In this document: piece after piece, positions 47,961-55,875 of the stretch
How positions within the stretch are numbered: the first letter of the stretch is position 1
How the letters are laid out: the number at the start of each line of letters is the position of its first letter
The notes under the pieces: model-generated
Databases searched by the model: none
What the model saw: only the letters and a program-made list of their open reading frames with translations
What the model was told of the DNA's origin: nothing
Made by a program: the position numbers and the translations under genes
NCBI RefSeq assembly: GCF_015351475.1
Contig: NZ_JADKPR010000004.1
Span: 164,500-228,499 of the forward strand
Direction: 5' to 3'
DNA: 64,000 nucleotides
DNA from: Flavobacterium sp. HJJ
Lineage (GTDB): Bacteria > Bacteroidota > Bacteroidia > Flavobacteriales > Flavobacteriaceae

Positions 47961-47998
47961 AAAAAAAAGCCCTGATATTTAAAAATCAGGGCTTTTTT
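47961..47998 (-). terminator. Terminator of pgi
   Basis: AAAAAAGCCCTGAT pairs with ATCAGGGCTTTTTT around an 8-base loop, about 25 bases past the pgi stop. The rest of the 302-base gap to the receptor gene holds only AT-rich promoter sequence. Confidence 0.9.
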
Positions 47999-48022
47999 AA
48001 TTATTTGTGTTAACAAATAAAC

Positions 48023-49666
48023 CTACTTGTTTTTTAAAAAATGATTCAATAAAAATTGTGTAGAACTATCGTGATTTTTAACTTCTTTAGAATTAATTTC
48101 ATCCAATATTGAATTGGCTAACTGCTTCCCTAGTTCAACTCCCCATTGGTCAAAACTAAAAATGTTCCATATAATTCCCTGTACGAAAATTTTATGCTCA
48201 TACATAGCAATCAATGAACCTAAAGATTTTGGCGTCAGCTTTTGAATCAAAATTGTATTAGTTGGTTTATTTCCTGTAAATACTTTGAAAGGCAAAAGTG
48301 CACTTGCCTTTTCTGCGCTTAATCCTTGTTTATCAAATTCTGCCTGAACCTGTTCTTGAGATTTTCCATTCATCAAAGCTTCTGTCTGCGCAAAAAAGTT
48401 CGACATTAATTTGTCATGGTGATCTTCATCTCCGTATAATGGTTTTACGAATCCAATAAAATCCGAAGGAATCAATTTAGTCCCTTGGTGAATTAACTGA
48501 AAAAACGCGTGCTGTGCATTTGTTCCTGGTTCACCCCAAATAATAGTCCCTGTTTCATAATTTACAGGCTTCCCGTCACGTCCAACACTTTTACCATTAC
48601 TTTCCATTGTTCCCTGCTGTAAATAAGGAGCCAGTTTCTGTAAATATTGTGTATAAGGAATCAAGGCTTCACTTTCGGCTCCAAAGAAATTATTGTACCA
48701 AACGCTTAACAATGCTAATGTTACTGGGATGTTTTTGTCAAAATCAGCTGTTTTGAAATGCTCATCCATTTCATTAGCTCCAACCAACAAATCATTAAAG
48801 TTGTCAAAACCAACTGCCAGACTTATTGAAAGACCTACTGCACTCCATAAAGAAAAACGTCCTCCAACCCAATCCCACATTGGGAATACGTTTTCTGGGT
48901 TGATACCAAATTCAGTTACTTTTTGAATATTAGTAGAAACAGCCACAAAGTGTTTAGCGACATCTTCCTGCTTAGCTGATTTTAAAAACCAAGCCTTTAT
49001 AGTTTCTGAGTTAGTTAAAGTTTCCTGAGTTGTAAAAGTTTTAGAAACAATAACAAATAAAGTAGTTTCAGGATTTAGTTTTTTAATGATTTCATTTACG
49101 TGATCTCCATCAACATTCGATGCAAAATGTACGTTTAAATGATTTTTATAGTATTGCAGAGCTTCAACAGCCATAACTGGCCCCAAATCAGAACCGCCGA
49201 TACCTATATTAACAACATCAGTAAATGCTTTTCCTGTATAACCTGTTCTTTGTCCTGAAGTAACTTCGTTAGTAAACGATTTTACTTTATTCTTTACTTC
49301 ATATACTTCTGGCATCACATTCACGCCGTCTACATTGATTACAGCAGATGCCGGAGCTCTCAAAGCAGTGTGCAGAACAGCTCTGCCTTCCGTTTGATTG
49401 ATAATTTCTCCGCCAAAATAATCAGCAACAGCACTTTTCAAACCAGTTTCATCTGCTAATTCAAGCAGCAAATCAATAGTTTCTTGACTAATTCTGTTTT
49501 TAGAGTAATCAACTAAAAAATCATTCCATTTCAAATGAAACTTTTCGGTTCTTGATGAGTCAGCTTGAAACATTGCTGCCATTGAAGCATTTTGTATTTC
49601 AGTATAGTGTGCCTGAAGTTTTTTCCAGGCAGAAGTTTCGGTTGGGTTTATTGTATTTAAAGCCAT
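48023..49666 (-). CDS. pgi: Glucose-6-phosphate isomerase
   Basis: 547 residues from ATG 49666 ([17 protein letters not shown]), the typical length. A longer frame upstream adds 22 residues without similarity. It interconverts glucose 6-phosphate and fructose 6-phosphate. [31 protein letters not shown], the catalytic Glu in [21 protein letters not shown] helix, His in [16 protein letters not shown] and the Lys in [11 protein letters not shown] are family features. Monocistronic with its own terminator. Confidence 0.96.
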   Translation of the reverse strand: MALNTINPTETSAWKKLQAHYTEIQNASMAAMFQADSSRTEKFHLKWNDFLVDYSKNRISQETIDLLLELADETGLKSAVADYFGGEIINQTEGRAVLHTALRAPASAVINVDGVNVMPEVYEVKNKVKSFTNEVTSGQRTGYTGKAFTDVVNIGIGGSDLGPVMAVEALQYYKNHLNVHFASNVDGDHVNEIIKKLNPETTLFVIVSKTFTTQETLTNSETIKAWFLKSAKQEDVAKHFVAVSTNIQKVTEFGINPENVFPMWDWVGGRFSLWSAVGLSISLAVGFDNFNDLLVGANEMDEHFKTADFDKNIPVTLALLSVWYNNFFGAESEALIPYTQYLQKLAPYLQQGTMESNGKSVGRDGKPVNYETGTIIWGEPGTNAQHAFFQLIHQGTKLIPSDFIGFVKPLYGDEDHHDKLMSNFFAQTEALMNGKSQEQVQAEFDKQGLSAEKASALLPFKVFTGNKPTNTILIQKLTPKSLGSLIAMYEHKIFVQGIIWNIFSFDQWGVELGKQLANSILDEINSKEVKNHDSSTQFLLNHFLKNK

Positions 49667-49752
49667 TTTATTCTTATTTTTTATGTTGTGCAAATTTACT
49701 GAATTAAGTTTGAATGGACTAAAATCAGACAATTATATAACAATAAAAAAAC

Positions 49753-49803
49753 AGCCTCAGATACACAAATTTTAAATCCTTTTTAATCTGTGAATCTGTG
49801 GCT
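49753..49803. repeat. Word-type inverted repeat (CACAGATT)
   Basis: AGCCTCAGATACACAAATT (49753-49771) and AATCTGTGAATCTGTGGCT (49785-49803) are reverse complements at 16 of 19 positions. Lies between the M23 peptidase gene and pgi. Confidence 0.65.
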
Positions 49804-49899
49804 AAAATATTTTTCGAAAGTGAGAACACTTAAACCCCCTAAAAATAAATTCAATTTGAGAATAACAATTTAACTCTTGAAATACCCTGAAATTTTTTA

Positions 49900-51117
49900 T
49901 TACAAATTAGATACGCTATCCAATTCAAATTTTAAATGCTCTATTTTCTTCAAAAATCTTGCTTTATTTTTTGGATTCATTGGTTCTCCATTAGGCAATT
50001 TTAATCGTAAAGCATCGACTTGCACTCCATTTTTCCAAAAACGGTAACATACATGCGGTCCTGTAGCCAGCCCTGTACTTCCTACTAAACCAATAGTCTG
50101 TCCTTGAGTCACATGTTGTCCGCGTCGCACTAATATTCTGGACATATGTAAATATTGAGTCGAATAGACCTTATTATGCTTCACTTTTACAAAATTTCCA
50201 TTACCCGCAGTATAACCTGTTTGCTCTACAATACCTGCTGCTGTAGTTGAGATAGGTGTTCCATATGGTGCTGCATAATCAGTTCCTTTATGCGCTTTCC
50301 AGATCTGCTGTACAGGATGAAAACGATTAGCACTAAAATGAGAGGTAATGTGACTAAATTTAATTGGTGTCTTAAGAAAGAAATTCTTCAGTGTTTTTCC
50401 ATCTTCATCATAATAATCGACACTTCCTGACCCTTGATTTTGTTCGAATGGAAAAGCATAAATAATTTTGCCTTTATATTCAAAAAAAGCTGCCTGAAGA
50501 CTGTCAACACCGTCATAAATAGAATCGTTAATATAGCGCTCAGTAAAAGTCAAACCAAAACGGTCTCCTTTTTTAACTTTAAAGAAATCAATAGACCATG
50601 CAAAAATCTTAGAAATTTTACTCGCTAGAGCACCTTCCACTTTTGCGTTATCTAAAGTTTCAGATAAGGATCCTTTTAATACACCGCCAATGGTTCTGCG
50701 TTTTAATGTTAAAGGTTTTGTTTTTTTAGAAGCTTTTGCAATTGAATCCCTTAAATCTATTACATAATAATGAAGCGCATCGGGCTGGTAGATAAAAACA
50801 TTTAAAGTGTTCGTTTTATTCTTGGAACGAAGCAGTGTATACTTTTTATTAATTCTAATGGTACGCACATCAAAAGTATCTTTTACCTGAGCTACAATAT
50901 CAAATACTTTTTTATCGCCAATATTTTGATTCTGCAGAATGCTTCCAAAAGTATCTCCAGGTTTTACCGAATCCAGAACAACATTAAAATCCGAAAACTT
51001 AAATCCAAAATCACTTTTTTTAGATTTTGGAATCACATGATTTTCTACAGCTTCCTTATCTTTATCACAAGAAATTAAGGAAAAAAGGACTGCCGCAATT
51101 ACAATTATCTTTTTCAA
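49900..51117 (-). CDS. M23-family peptidoglycan endopeptidase lipoprotein, TTG start
   Basis: 405 residues from TTG 51117, which gives the lipoprotein signal KKIIVIAAVLFSLISC. A longer frame to 51153 would overlap the dioxygenase coding end and lacks a signal peptide at its N-terminus, so it was rejected. A LysM-like or linker region (about 40-250) precedes the M23 domain. Zinc ligands are His/Asp in KAHKGTDYAAPYG and His in QYLHMS. It should cut peptide cross-links in the wall. It follows the dioxygenase gene closely. Confidence 0.88.
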   Translation of the reverse strand: MKKIIVIAAVLFSLISCDKDKEAVENHVIPKSKKSDFGFKFSDFNVVLDSVKPGDTFGSILQNQNIGDKKVFDIVAQVKDTFDVRTIRINKKYTLLRSKNKTNTLNVFIYQPDALHYYVIDLRDSIAKASKKTKPLTLKRRTIGGVLKGSLSETLDNAKVEGALASKISKIFAWSIDFFKVKKGDRFGLTFTERYINDSIYDGVDSLQAAFFEYKGKIIYAFPFEQNQGSGSVDYYDEDGKTLKNFFLKTPIKFSHITSHFSANRFHPVQQIWKAHKGTDYAAPYGTPISTTAAGIVEQTGYTAGNGNFVKVKHNKVYSTQYLHMSRILVRRGQHVTQGQTIGLVGSTGLATGPHVCYRFWKNGVQVDALRLKLPNGEPMNPKNKARFLKKIEHLKFELDSVSNL

Positions 51118-51134
51118 ATTATCTCTTTTTATCT

Positions 51135-52067
51135 TTAGTTTTCTACACCCCAATTAGCTAGTTCTTCCTTACTCCAAAGCTCAGGAAAAAAAATCCTTCT
51201 TTGGTATCTAGGGTGCATATATTTTTTCCAATCGCTCCCGCCGGTGGCTTCACCGTCTCCTTTACCGTTATCAATATATTTTCTGGTAGCATTCAGATGT
51301 CCCATAACCCAAGTAACATTTACTGTATGGTCATAATGACGCATCGCCTTAACTAATTCGGGATTTTCACGGTCAGTATCTGGCAGCTGTTTGAATTTCT
51401 GCCAAAGGTTTATCGTGTTGTATTCTTTCATTTGAGTTATAAATGCCGCTTTGTATTTACGTTCAAATTCTAAAAGTAAATAGGACTTCTCGCCTGTTTG
51501 ATGATCCTTTCCCGCAGCCTGCCAATACATATGATCCAAGGCGTGTTCATAAGGCGTATTTCGGTCAATAGTGGAACGAAAACGGTAATCGATAAGATTA
51601 ATTAAATCCGTGGAAGCAATCTCTATCATTCTGTACTGTGCGCTTTGAAAACCGCTTGCCGGAGTCAGCGTATTTCTAAACTTCATGTATTGCTCTACCT
51701 CCATTCCATCGCCCATAATATCAAAAGAAGTGGTAAGCATATCAAAGTATCGGCTGATTCTCATTAACCTTTCGGTAAAAAAAACTGCCGTCAATTTTTC
51801 AGCATAGGAAATCTGATGCATTTCCCAAAGTATCATTTTAAAAAGCAGTTCATTGACTTGATGATACATTATAAAAACCATTTCATCGGGCAGTGTTGTT
51901 CTCTGAATCTGCAGATTCAATAAAGCATCTGTCTGTATATAATCCCAATATGTTATTGGTTTTGACCAAAGCAATCCTTCAAGATGGGTTTCCGTTTTTT
52001 GATTAATCTGCTGGAATTTTTGATCAATTTCATCTAAAATTGATGCTGTGGTATCATTTATTGTCAT
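51135..52067 (-). CDS. kynA: Tryptophan 2,3-dioxygenase family protein
   Basis: 310 residues. MYHQVNELLFKMILWEM carries the heme-side segment with distal-type histidine, HALDHMYWQAAGKDHQTG the region before the proximal histidine, and MRHYDHTVNVTWVMGHLNATRKYI the proximal histidine and ATR substrate motif. It opens the indole ring of tryptophan to N-formylkynurenine. Its ATG overlaps the DUF3108 stop (ATGA). No other kynurenine gene is adjacent. Confidence 0.88.
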   Translation of the reverse strand: MTINDTTASILDEIDQKFQQINQKTETHLEGLLWSKPITYWDYIQTDALLNLQIQRTTLPDEMVFIMYHQVNELLFKMILWEMHQISYAEKLTAVFFTERLMRISRYFDMLTTSFDIMGDGMEVEQYMKFRNTLTPASGFQSAQYRMIEIASTDLINLIDYRFRSTIDRNTPYEHALDHMYWQAAGKDHQTGEKSYLLLEFERKYKAAFITQMKEYNTINLWQKFKQLPDTDRENPELVKAMRHYDHTVNVTWVMGHLNATRKYIDNGKGDGEATGGSDWKKYMHPRYQRRIFFPELWSKEELANWGVEN

Positions 52068-52837
52068 TTTGCTTTTAATTTAAACGGATTATTTAACCCT
52101 TTGTAATCTTCCAAATCCGCTTTTAAAGACCCTACCAAAAGTGTTGCTTTTATCCGAACGGGGATCTTATTATAGTCGTCTGAAATCCATAAAGTTAAAC
52201 TTTCCTCTTCTTTAAATATACGTCCAGACTGCACCAAAGGTCTAAAAATCATGGTCGAAACGACTCCAAATTTAGTTTTAATATCTTCTCTACCTATAAA
52301 TTTTAACTTAAATTTTGTAATCTCTCCATCAAAAAACATGTCGATAATAACAGATTCTCCAGCTTTTATTTTATTGATATTGGGATAATTGCGCAGATAA
52401 TAAAATGAGGAAAGAATATCCTGCGCGTTTTTGGGAAAATCGAAAGCCTTTTCTGTTTTGTGTTTATAATCTTTTACCAATATCCTGTTAGTTCTCTGAT
52501 TGAAAAATCCTTCCTGATTTTTGGTATAACCGCCTTCATTGATTTTTCGAACAAAACGATACGGGTTCCTGGTTTCTTTGTCTATATAGCTTTCATAAAC
52601 ATCCTCAACTTCAAAAAAGAATTTGGTCATACCTGTTGAAAAGCCTTTTCCTATTACATGAAAAACTGGCTCATTATTCAGTGTTTCATCCTTAACTTCG
52701 ATAGTTGCATAACCTGCATTTATAATACCGTAATGAACTCTAAACTTTAGAAATTCGCCTGCAGCAAAAGCTTCTTCCTTTTGTGTATCGAAACCTAAAG
52801 TGATAATCACTAACAAGAAAATTATAATTTTTTTCAT
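52064..52837 (-). CDS. DUF3108 domain-containing secreted protein
   Basis: 257 residues with a signal peptide (ends near FDTQKEEAFA). The DUF3108 fold is all-beta: GEFLKFRVHYGIINAGYATIEV at the start (about 28-48), FFEVEDVYESYID and TLWISDDYNKIPVRIKATLLVGSLKADLEDYKG at the end. Function unknown; likely periplasmic or outer-membrane associated. First gene of the DUF3108-kynA-M23 operon. Confidence 0.85.
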   Translation of the reverse strand: MKKIIIFLLVIITLGFDTQKEEAFAAGEFLKFRVHYGIINAGYATIEVKDETLNNEPVFHVIGKGFSTGMTKFFFEVEDVYESYIDKETRNPYRFVRKINEGGYTKNQEGFFNQRTNRILVKDYKHKTEKAFDFPKNAQDILSSFYYLRNYPNINKIKAGESVIIDMFFDGEITKFKLKFIGREDIKTKFGVVSTMIFRPLVQSGRIFKEEESLTLWISDDYNKIPVRIKATLLVGSLKADLEDYKGLNNPFKLKAK

Positions 52838-52883
52838 TGGATTTCGATATATTATAAAAAATAAATCTCAAATGTATTAAAAC

Positions 52884-52917
52884 AAAAAAACTCAGTCAAA
52901 TTAATGACTGAGTTTTT
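52884..52917 (-). terminator. Terminator of the candidate leader RNA
   Basis: AAAAACTCAGTCA and TGACTGAGTTTTT form a perfect 13-bp stem around a 6-base loop; the minus strand continues with T residues. It works in both directions and also ends hppD read-through. Confidence 0.85.
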
Positions 52918-53000
52918 ATGCTATTAACTAACCAAAAAACTATAAATTATGAAAATTTATATGAAACTAAGAAGGAAACCACCCCTTCGTTGTTTACAGG
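52884..53000 (-). ncRNA. Candidate small RNA or leader upstream of the DUF3108 operon
   Basis: On the minus strand an exact -7 box TAACTTTG (53010 to 53003) is followed by about 115 bases without an ORF, then by a strong terminator (next entry). It contains the GC-rich segment CGAAGGGGTGGTTTCCTTC, out of character with the surrounding AT-rich sequence, which can fold (GAAGG/CCTTC). The DUF3108 start codon lies 47 bases past the T-run, so this is either a stand-alone RNA or an attenuated leader. Confidence 0.5.
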
Positions 53001-53002
53001 TG

Positions 53003-53037
53003 CAAAGTTATTGCATAAATCGAATTATTTTTAGCAA
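53003..53037 (-). promoter_or_regulatory. Candidate promoter of the leader RNA
   Basis: TAACTTTG at 53010-53003 with TTG at 53037-53035 on the minus strand, spaced by 24 bases, one over the usual limit. Confidence 0.45.
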
Positions 53038-53119
53038 AAAACCAAGTTTAACACAACATTTGCACCTTTAAGGGTTCTTTAACTATTATTTTTTTTGATA
53101 ATGTAAAAATAATTGAATT

Positions 53120-54280
53120 TTACAGAGTTCCTCGTAATTCCTGTTCACGCTCAATAGATTCAAAAAGCGCTTTAAAGTTCCCCGCACCAAATCCTTTGGC
53201 TCCCATTCGCTGAATAATTTCAAAAAACAAGGTAGGACGGTCTTGAACAGGTTTGGTAAAAATCTGCAATAAATAACCGTCTTCATCGGCATCAACCATA
53301 ATCGCCAGTTTTTCTATTTCATTCAAATCTTCTTTCATCATACTCATGTGTACGCCCAATCTCTCGGGAATGGCTTCATAGTAAGCGTGAGGAGGGGATG
53401 ATAAAAACTCCACTCCTCTCGCTTTCAACTCCGAAACTGTTTTTATAATATCATCAGTAGCAATGGCGATGTGCTGAATTCCTGGTCCTCCGTAAAAATC
53501 CAGGTATTCTTCGATTTGCGATTTTTTCTTTCCTTCGGCTGGTTCATTGATAGGAAATTTGATTCTTCCGTTCCCATTGGACATTACTTTACTCATCAAA
53601 GCTGAGTATTCGGTATTGATTTGTTTGTCATCAAATGACAGGAAATTTACAAATCCCATCACATCTTCATAAAATTTAACCCAAGTATTCATTTCGTTCC
53701 AGCCCACATTTCCTACCATGTGATCTATATATTTAAGCCCCGTTGGTTCTGGATTATAATCGGATTTCCACTCTTTGTAACCTGGCAGGAAAACACCTTT
53801 ATAATTTCTTCGTTCCACAAAAATATGAACCGTTTCTCCATAAGTGTAGATTCCTGAACGCACTACTTCTCCATACTCATCCTGTTCTACTGTTGGCTCC
53901 ATAAAAGAACGAGCGCCGCGTTTCATTGTTTCTTCATAAGCGCTTCGGGCATCTTCTACCCAAAGTGCGGCTACTTTTACGCCGTCACCGTGCTTTTTCA
54001 AATGATCATGGATTGGAGAGTCCTGCGTTAAAGGAGTTGTCAAAACAATTCGGATTTTGTCTTGTCTCAAAACATATGAAGCTTTGTCTTTTACGCCTGT
54101 TTCTAAACCGGCATACGCCAATGACTGATAACCAAAAGCGGTTTTATAATAATGAGCCGATTGTTTTGCGTTGCCTACGTAAAATTCTACATAATCGGTT
54201 CCTAATAACGGAAGGAAATCCTGTGCTCCTTCAAATATTTTCTCTAATCCGTATTCTACTGATTTTATTTCTTTACTCAT
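53120..54280 (-). CDS. hppD: 4-hydroxyphenylpyruvate dioxygenase
   Basis: 386 residues. It turns 4-hydroxyphenylpyruvate into homogentisate in tyrosine breakdown. The iron ligands are His in YIDHMVGNV, His in GGPGIQHIAIATDD and Glu in PTLFFEIIQRMG. GFGAGNFKALFESIE is the C-terminal helix that gates the active site. hmgA, encoding the next enzyme, lies upstream on the same strand. Confidence 0.97.
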   Translation of the reverse strand: MSKEIKSVEYGLEKIFEGAQDFLPLLGTDYVEFYVGNAKQSAHYYKTAFGYQSLAYAGLETGVKDKASYVLRQDKIRIVLTTPLTQDSPIHDHLKKHGDGVKVAALWVEDARSAYEETMKRGARSFMEPTVEQDEYGEVVRSGIYTYGETVHIFVERRNYKGVFLPGYKEWKSDYNPEPTGLKYIDHMVGNVGWNEMNTWVKFYEDVMGFVNFLSFDDKQINTEYSALMSKVMSNGNGRIKFPINEPAEGKKKSQIEEYLDFYGGPGIQHIAIATDDIIKTVSELKARGVEFLSSPPHAYYEAIPERLGVHMSMMKEDLNEIEKLAIMVDADEDGYLLQIFTKPVQDRPTLFFEIIQRMGAKGFGAGNFKALFESIEREQELRGTL

Positions 54281-54350
54281 GATGTTTATTTGTTTAATCG
54301 GTCAATCGTTTATTTGACGAACCGAAATATTGTTGTAGATTGTGTTTTTC

Positions 54351-54437
54351 TTACCGCAAAGAGCGCAAAGTTTTACGCAAAGTTCCGCAAAGCTTTGTGT
54401 TCTTTGCGTGTACTTTTCTTGAGCTCTTTGCGGTTAA
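54351..54437. repeat. Word-type inverted repeat (CGCAAAG)
   Basis: ACCGCAAAGAGC (54353-54364) and GCTCTTTGCGGT (54423-54434) are perfect arms. CGCAAAG occurs repeatedly between them. It sits between hmgA and hppD. Confidence 0.75.
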
Positions 54438-54446
54438 ATATTTTTT

Positions 54447-55604
54447 TTATTCTGTCCAAGATTTATAATACTGTCCATCGTCTATTCCCATTGCTTCTTC
54501 GGTCACCATAAGCGGGTGAAAAGTATCGACCATTACGGCTAATTCCTGAGTTTCCTTATGTCCGATGCTTCGCTCCATCGCGCCGGGTGCTGGTCCGTGA
54601 GGAATTCCTTTTGGATGCAGAGTAATGTGTCCCTGCTCTATATTATTTCGGCTCATGAAATCGCCGTCTACATAATACAAAACCTCATCGCTGTCAATAT
54701 TGCTGTGATTGTATGGCGCCGGAATGGATTTTGGATGATAATCGTATAATCTTGGCACAAATGAGCAAACCACAAAAGTTCCCGTTTCAAAAGTTTGATG
54801 AACTGGCGGCGGCTGATGTACGCGTCCAGTTATAGGCTCGAAGTTGTGTATACTGAAACCGTATGGAAAATTATAACCATCCCAGCCCACAACATCAAAA
54901 GGATGCGTGGCATAAACCACTTCGTGCATCATTCCTTCCTTTTTTATTTTGATGATGAAATCTCCTTTTTCGTCATTAGATTCTAGTTCGTTAGGCAAAA
55001 TAAAATCGCGTTCGCAAAAAGGCGAATGTTCCAAATGCTGTCCCGATGCATTTTTGTAACGTTTTGGCGTGTAAAACGGAGAATAAGATTCTACATAAAA
55101 TAAGCGGTTTACTTCTGAATTAAATTCAATCTGGTAAATAATACCGCGCGGAATAATCAGATAATCGCCGTACTCAAAAGGGATATTTCCAAGCATGGTG
55201 CGGAGTTTTCCTTTGCCTTTGTGAATGAAAATCATTTCGTCGGCATCAGCATTTTTATAGAAATATGCGGTTAGAGATCTTCTAGGTGCGGCCAGTCCGA
55301 TGATGCAGTCTCTATTGACCAGCATGGGCTTACGGCTGTCCAAAAAATCGTCTTCGGGTTTTAATTCGAAACCTTTTAATAATAGTGATTTTATATTTTT
55401 CCCAATGGCTATTTTGGGTTCGACTGAATATGATTTTAAAATTTCCTTGACCTGAGTAGGTCTGTGAATATGATATGACAATGAAGAATTGCCATGAAAA
55501 CCCTCTGTCCCAAAAAGCTGTTCATAATACAGTCCTCCTTTTGGATTTTCAAATTGGGTGTGCCGCTTTGGAGGGATATTTCCCAGTTTATGATATATTG
55601 GCAT
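54447..55604 (-). CDS. hmgA: Homogentisate 1,2-dioxygenase
   Basis: 385 residues, somewhat shorter than the 430-440 usual in other phyla but normal for Bacteroidota. It opens the homogentisate ring to maleylacetoacetate. RGIIYQIEF, HQPPPVHQTFETGTFVVCSF, PRLYDYHPKSIPAPYNHSN and HPKGIPHGP contain the iron-binding histidines and glutamate of the cupin core. It lies upstream of hppD on the same strand. fahA is not nearby. Confidence 0.95.
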   Translation of the reverse strand: MPIYHKLGNIPPKRHTQFENPKGGLYYEQLFGTEGFHGNSSLSYHIHRPTQVKEILKSYSVEPKIAIGKNIKSLLLKGFELKPEDDFLDSRKPMLVNRDCIIGLAAPRRSLTAYFYKNADADEMIFIHKGKGKLRTMLGNIPFEYGDYLIIPRGIIYQIEFNSEVNRLFYVESYSPFYTPKRYKNASGQHLEHSPFCERDFILPNELESNDEKGDFIIKIKKEGMMHEVVYATHPFDVVGWDGYNFPYGFSIHNFEPITGRVHQPPPVHQTFETGTFVVCSFVPRLYDYHPKSIPAPYNHSNIDSDEVLYYVDGDFMSRNNIEQGHITLHPKGIPHGPAPGAMERSIGHKETQELAVMVDTFHPLMVTEEAMGIDDGQYYKSWTE

Positions 55605-55612
55605 GACTTTTT

Positions 55613-55761
55613 AAATTAGAAAATTAGAAAATGTGTTAATTAGAAAATTATAACAATTACTATATCATTGAAAAAAGAAATGAAAACAATTAAAAACTGT
55701 TTTTACAAATCAGATCTCCTTATAGAATTATCTAATTTTCTAATTGAAGAATTAACCAATT
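55613..55761. repeat. Word-type inverted repeat (AATTAGAAA)
   Basis: AAATTAGAAAATTAGAAAAT on the left faces ATCTAATTTTCTAATT on the right. The arms repeat AATTAGAAA. It lies upstream of hmgA and past the patatin gene. Confidence 0.65.
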
Positions 55762-55875
55762 AAAAAAAATCACTCTGGATTTCTCTTGATTAAGAATTGA
55801 AGATATTCTAATAAACCTTTCCAATTTGCTTTCATAATTACAAATGTCGTAATTTTTTTTAATAAAAAATGTAAA

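Noticed and set aside
51118..51153. Longer N-terminus for the M23 peptidase
   Set aside because: It overlaps the dioxygenase coding end and would bury the lipoprotein signal 12 residues inside.
52950..53075. 40-codon ORF starting MKIYMKLRRKPPL on the plus strand
   Set aside because: It runs against a promoter and terminator on the minus strand and has no family support.
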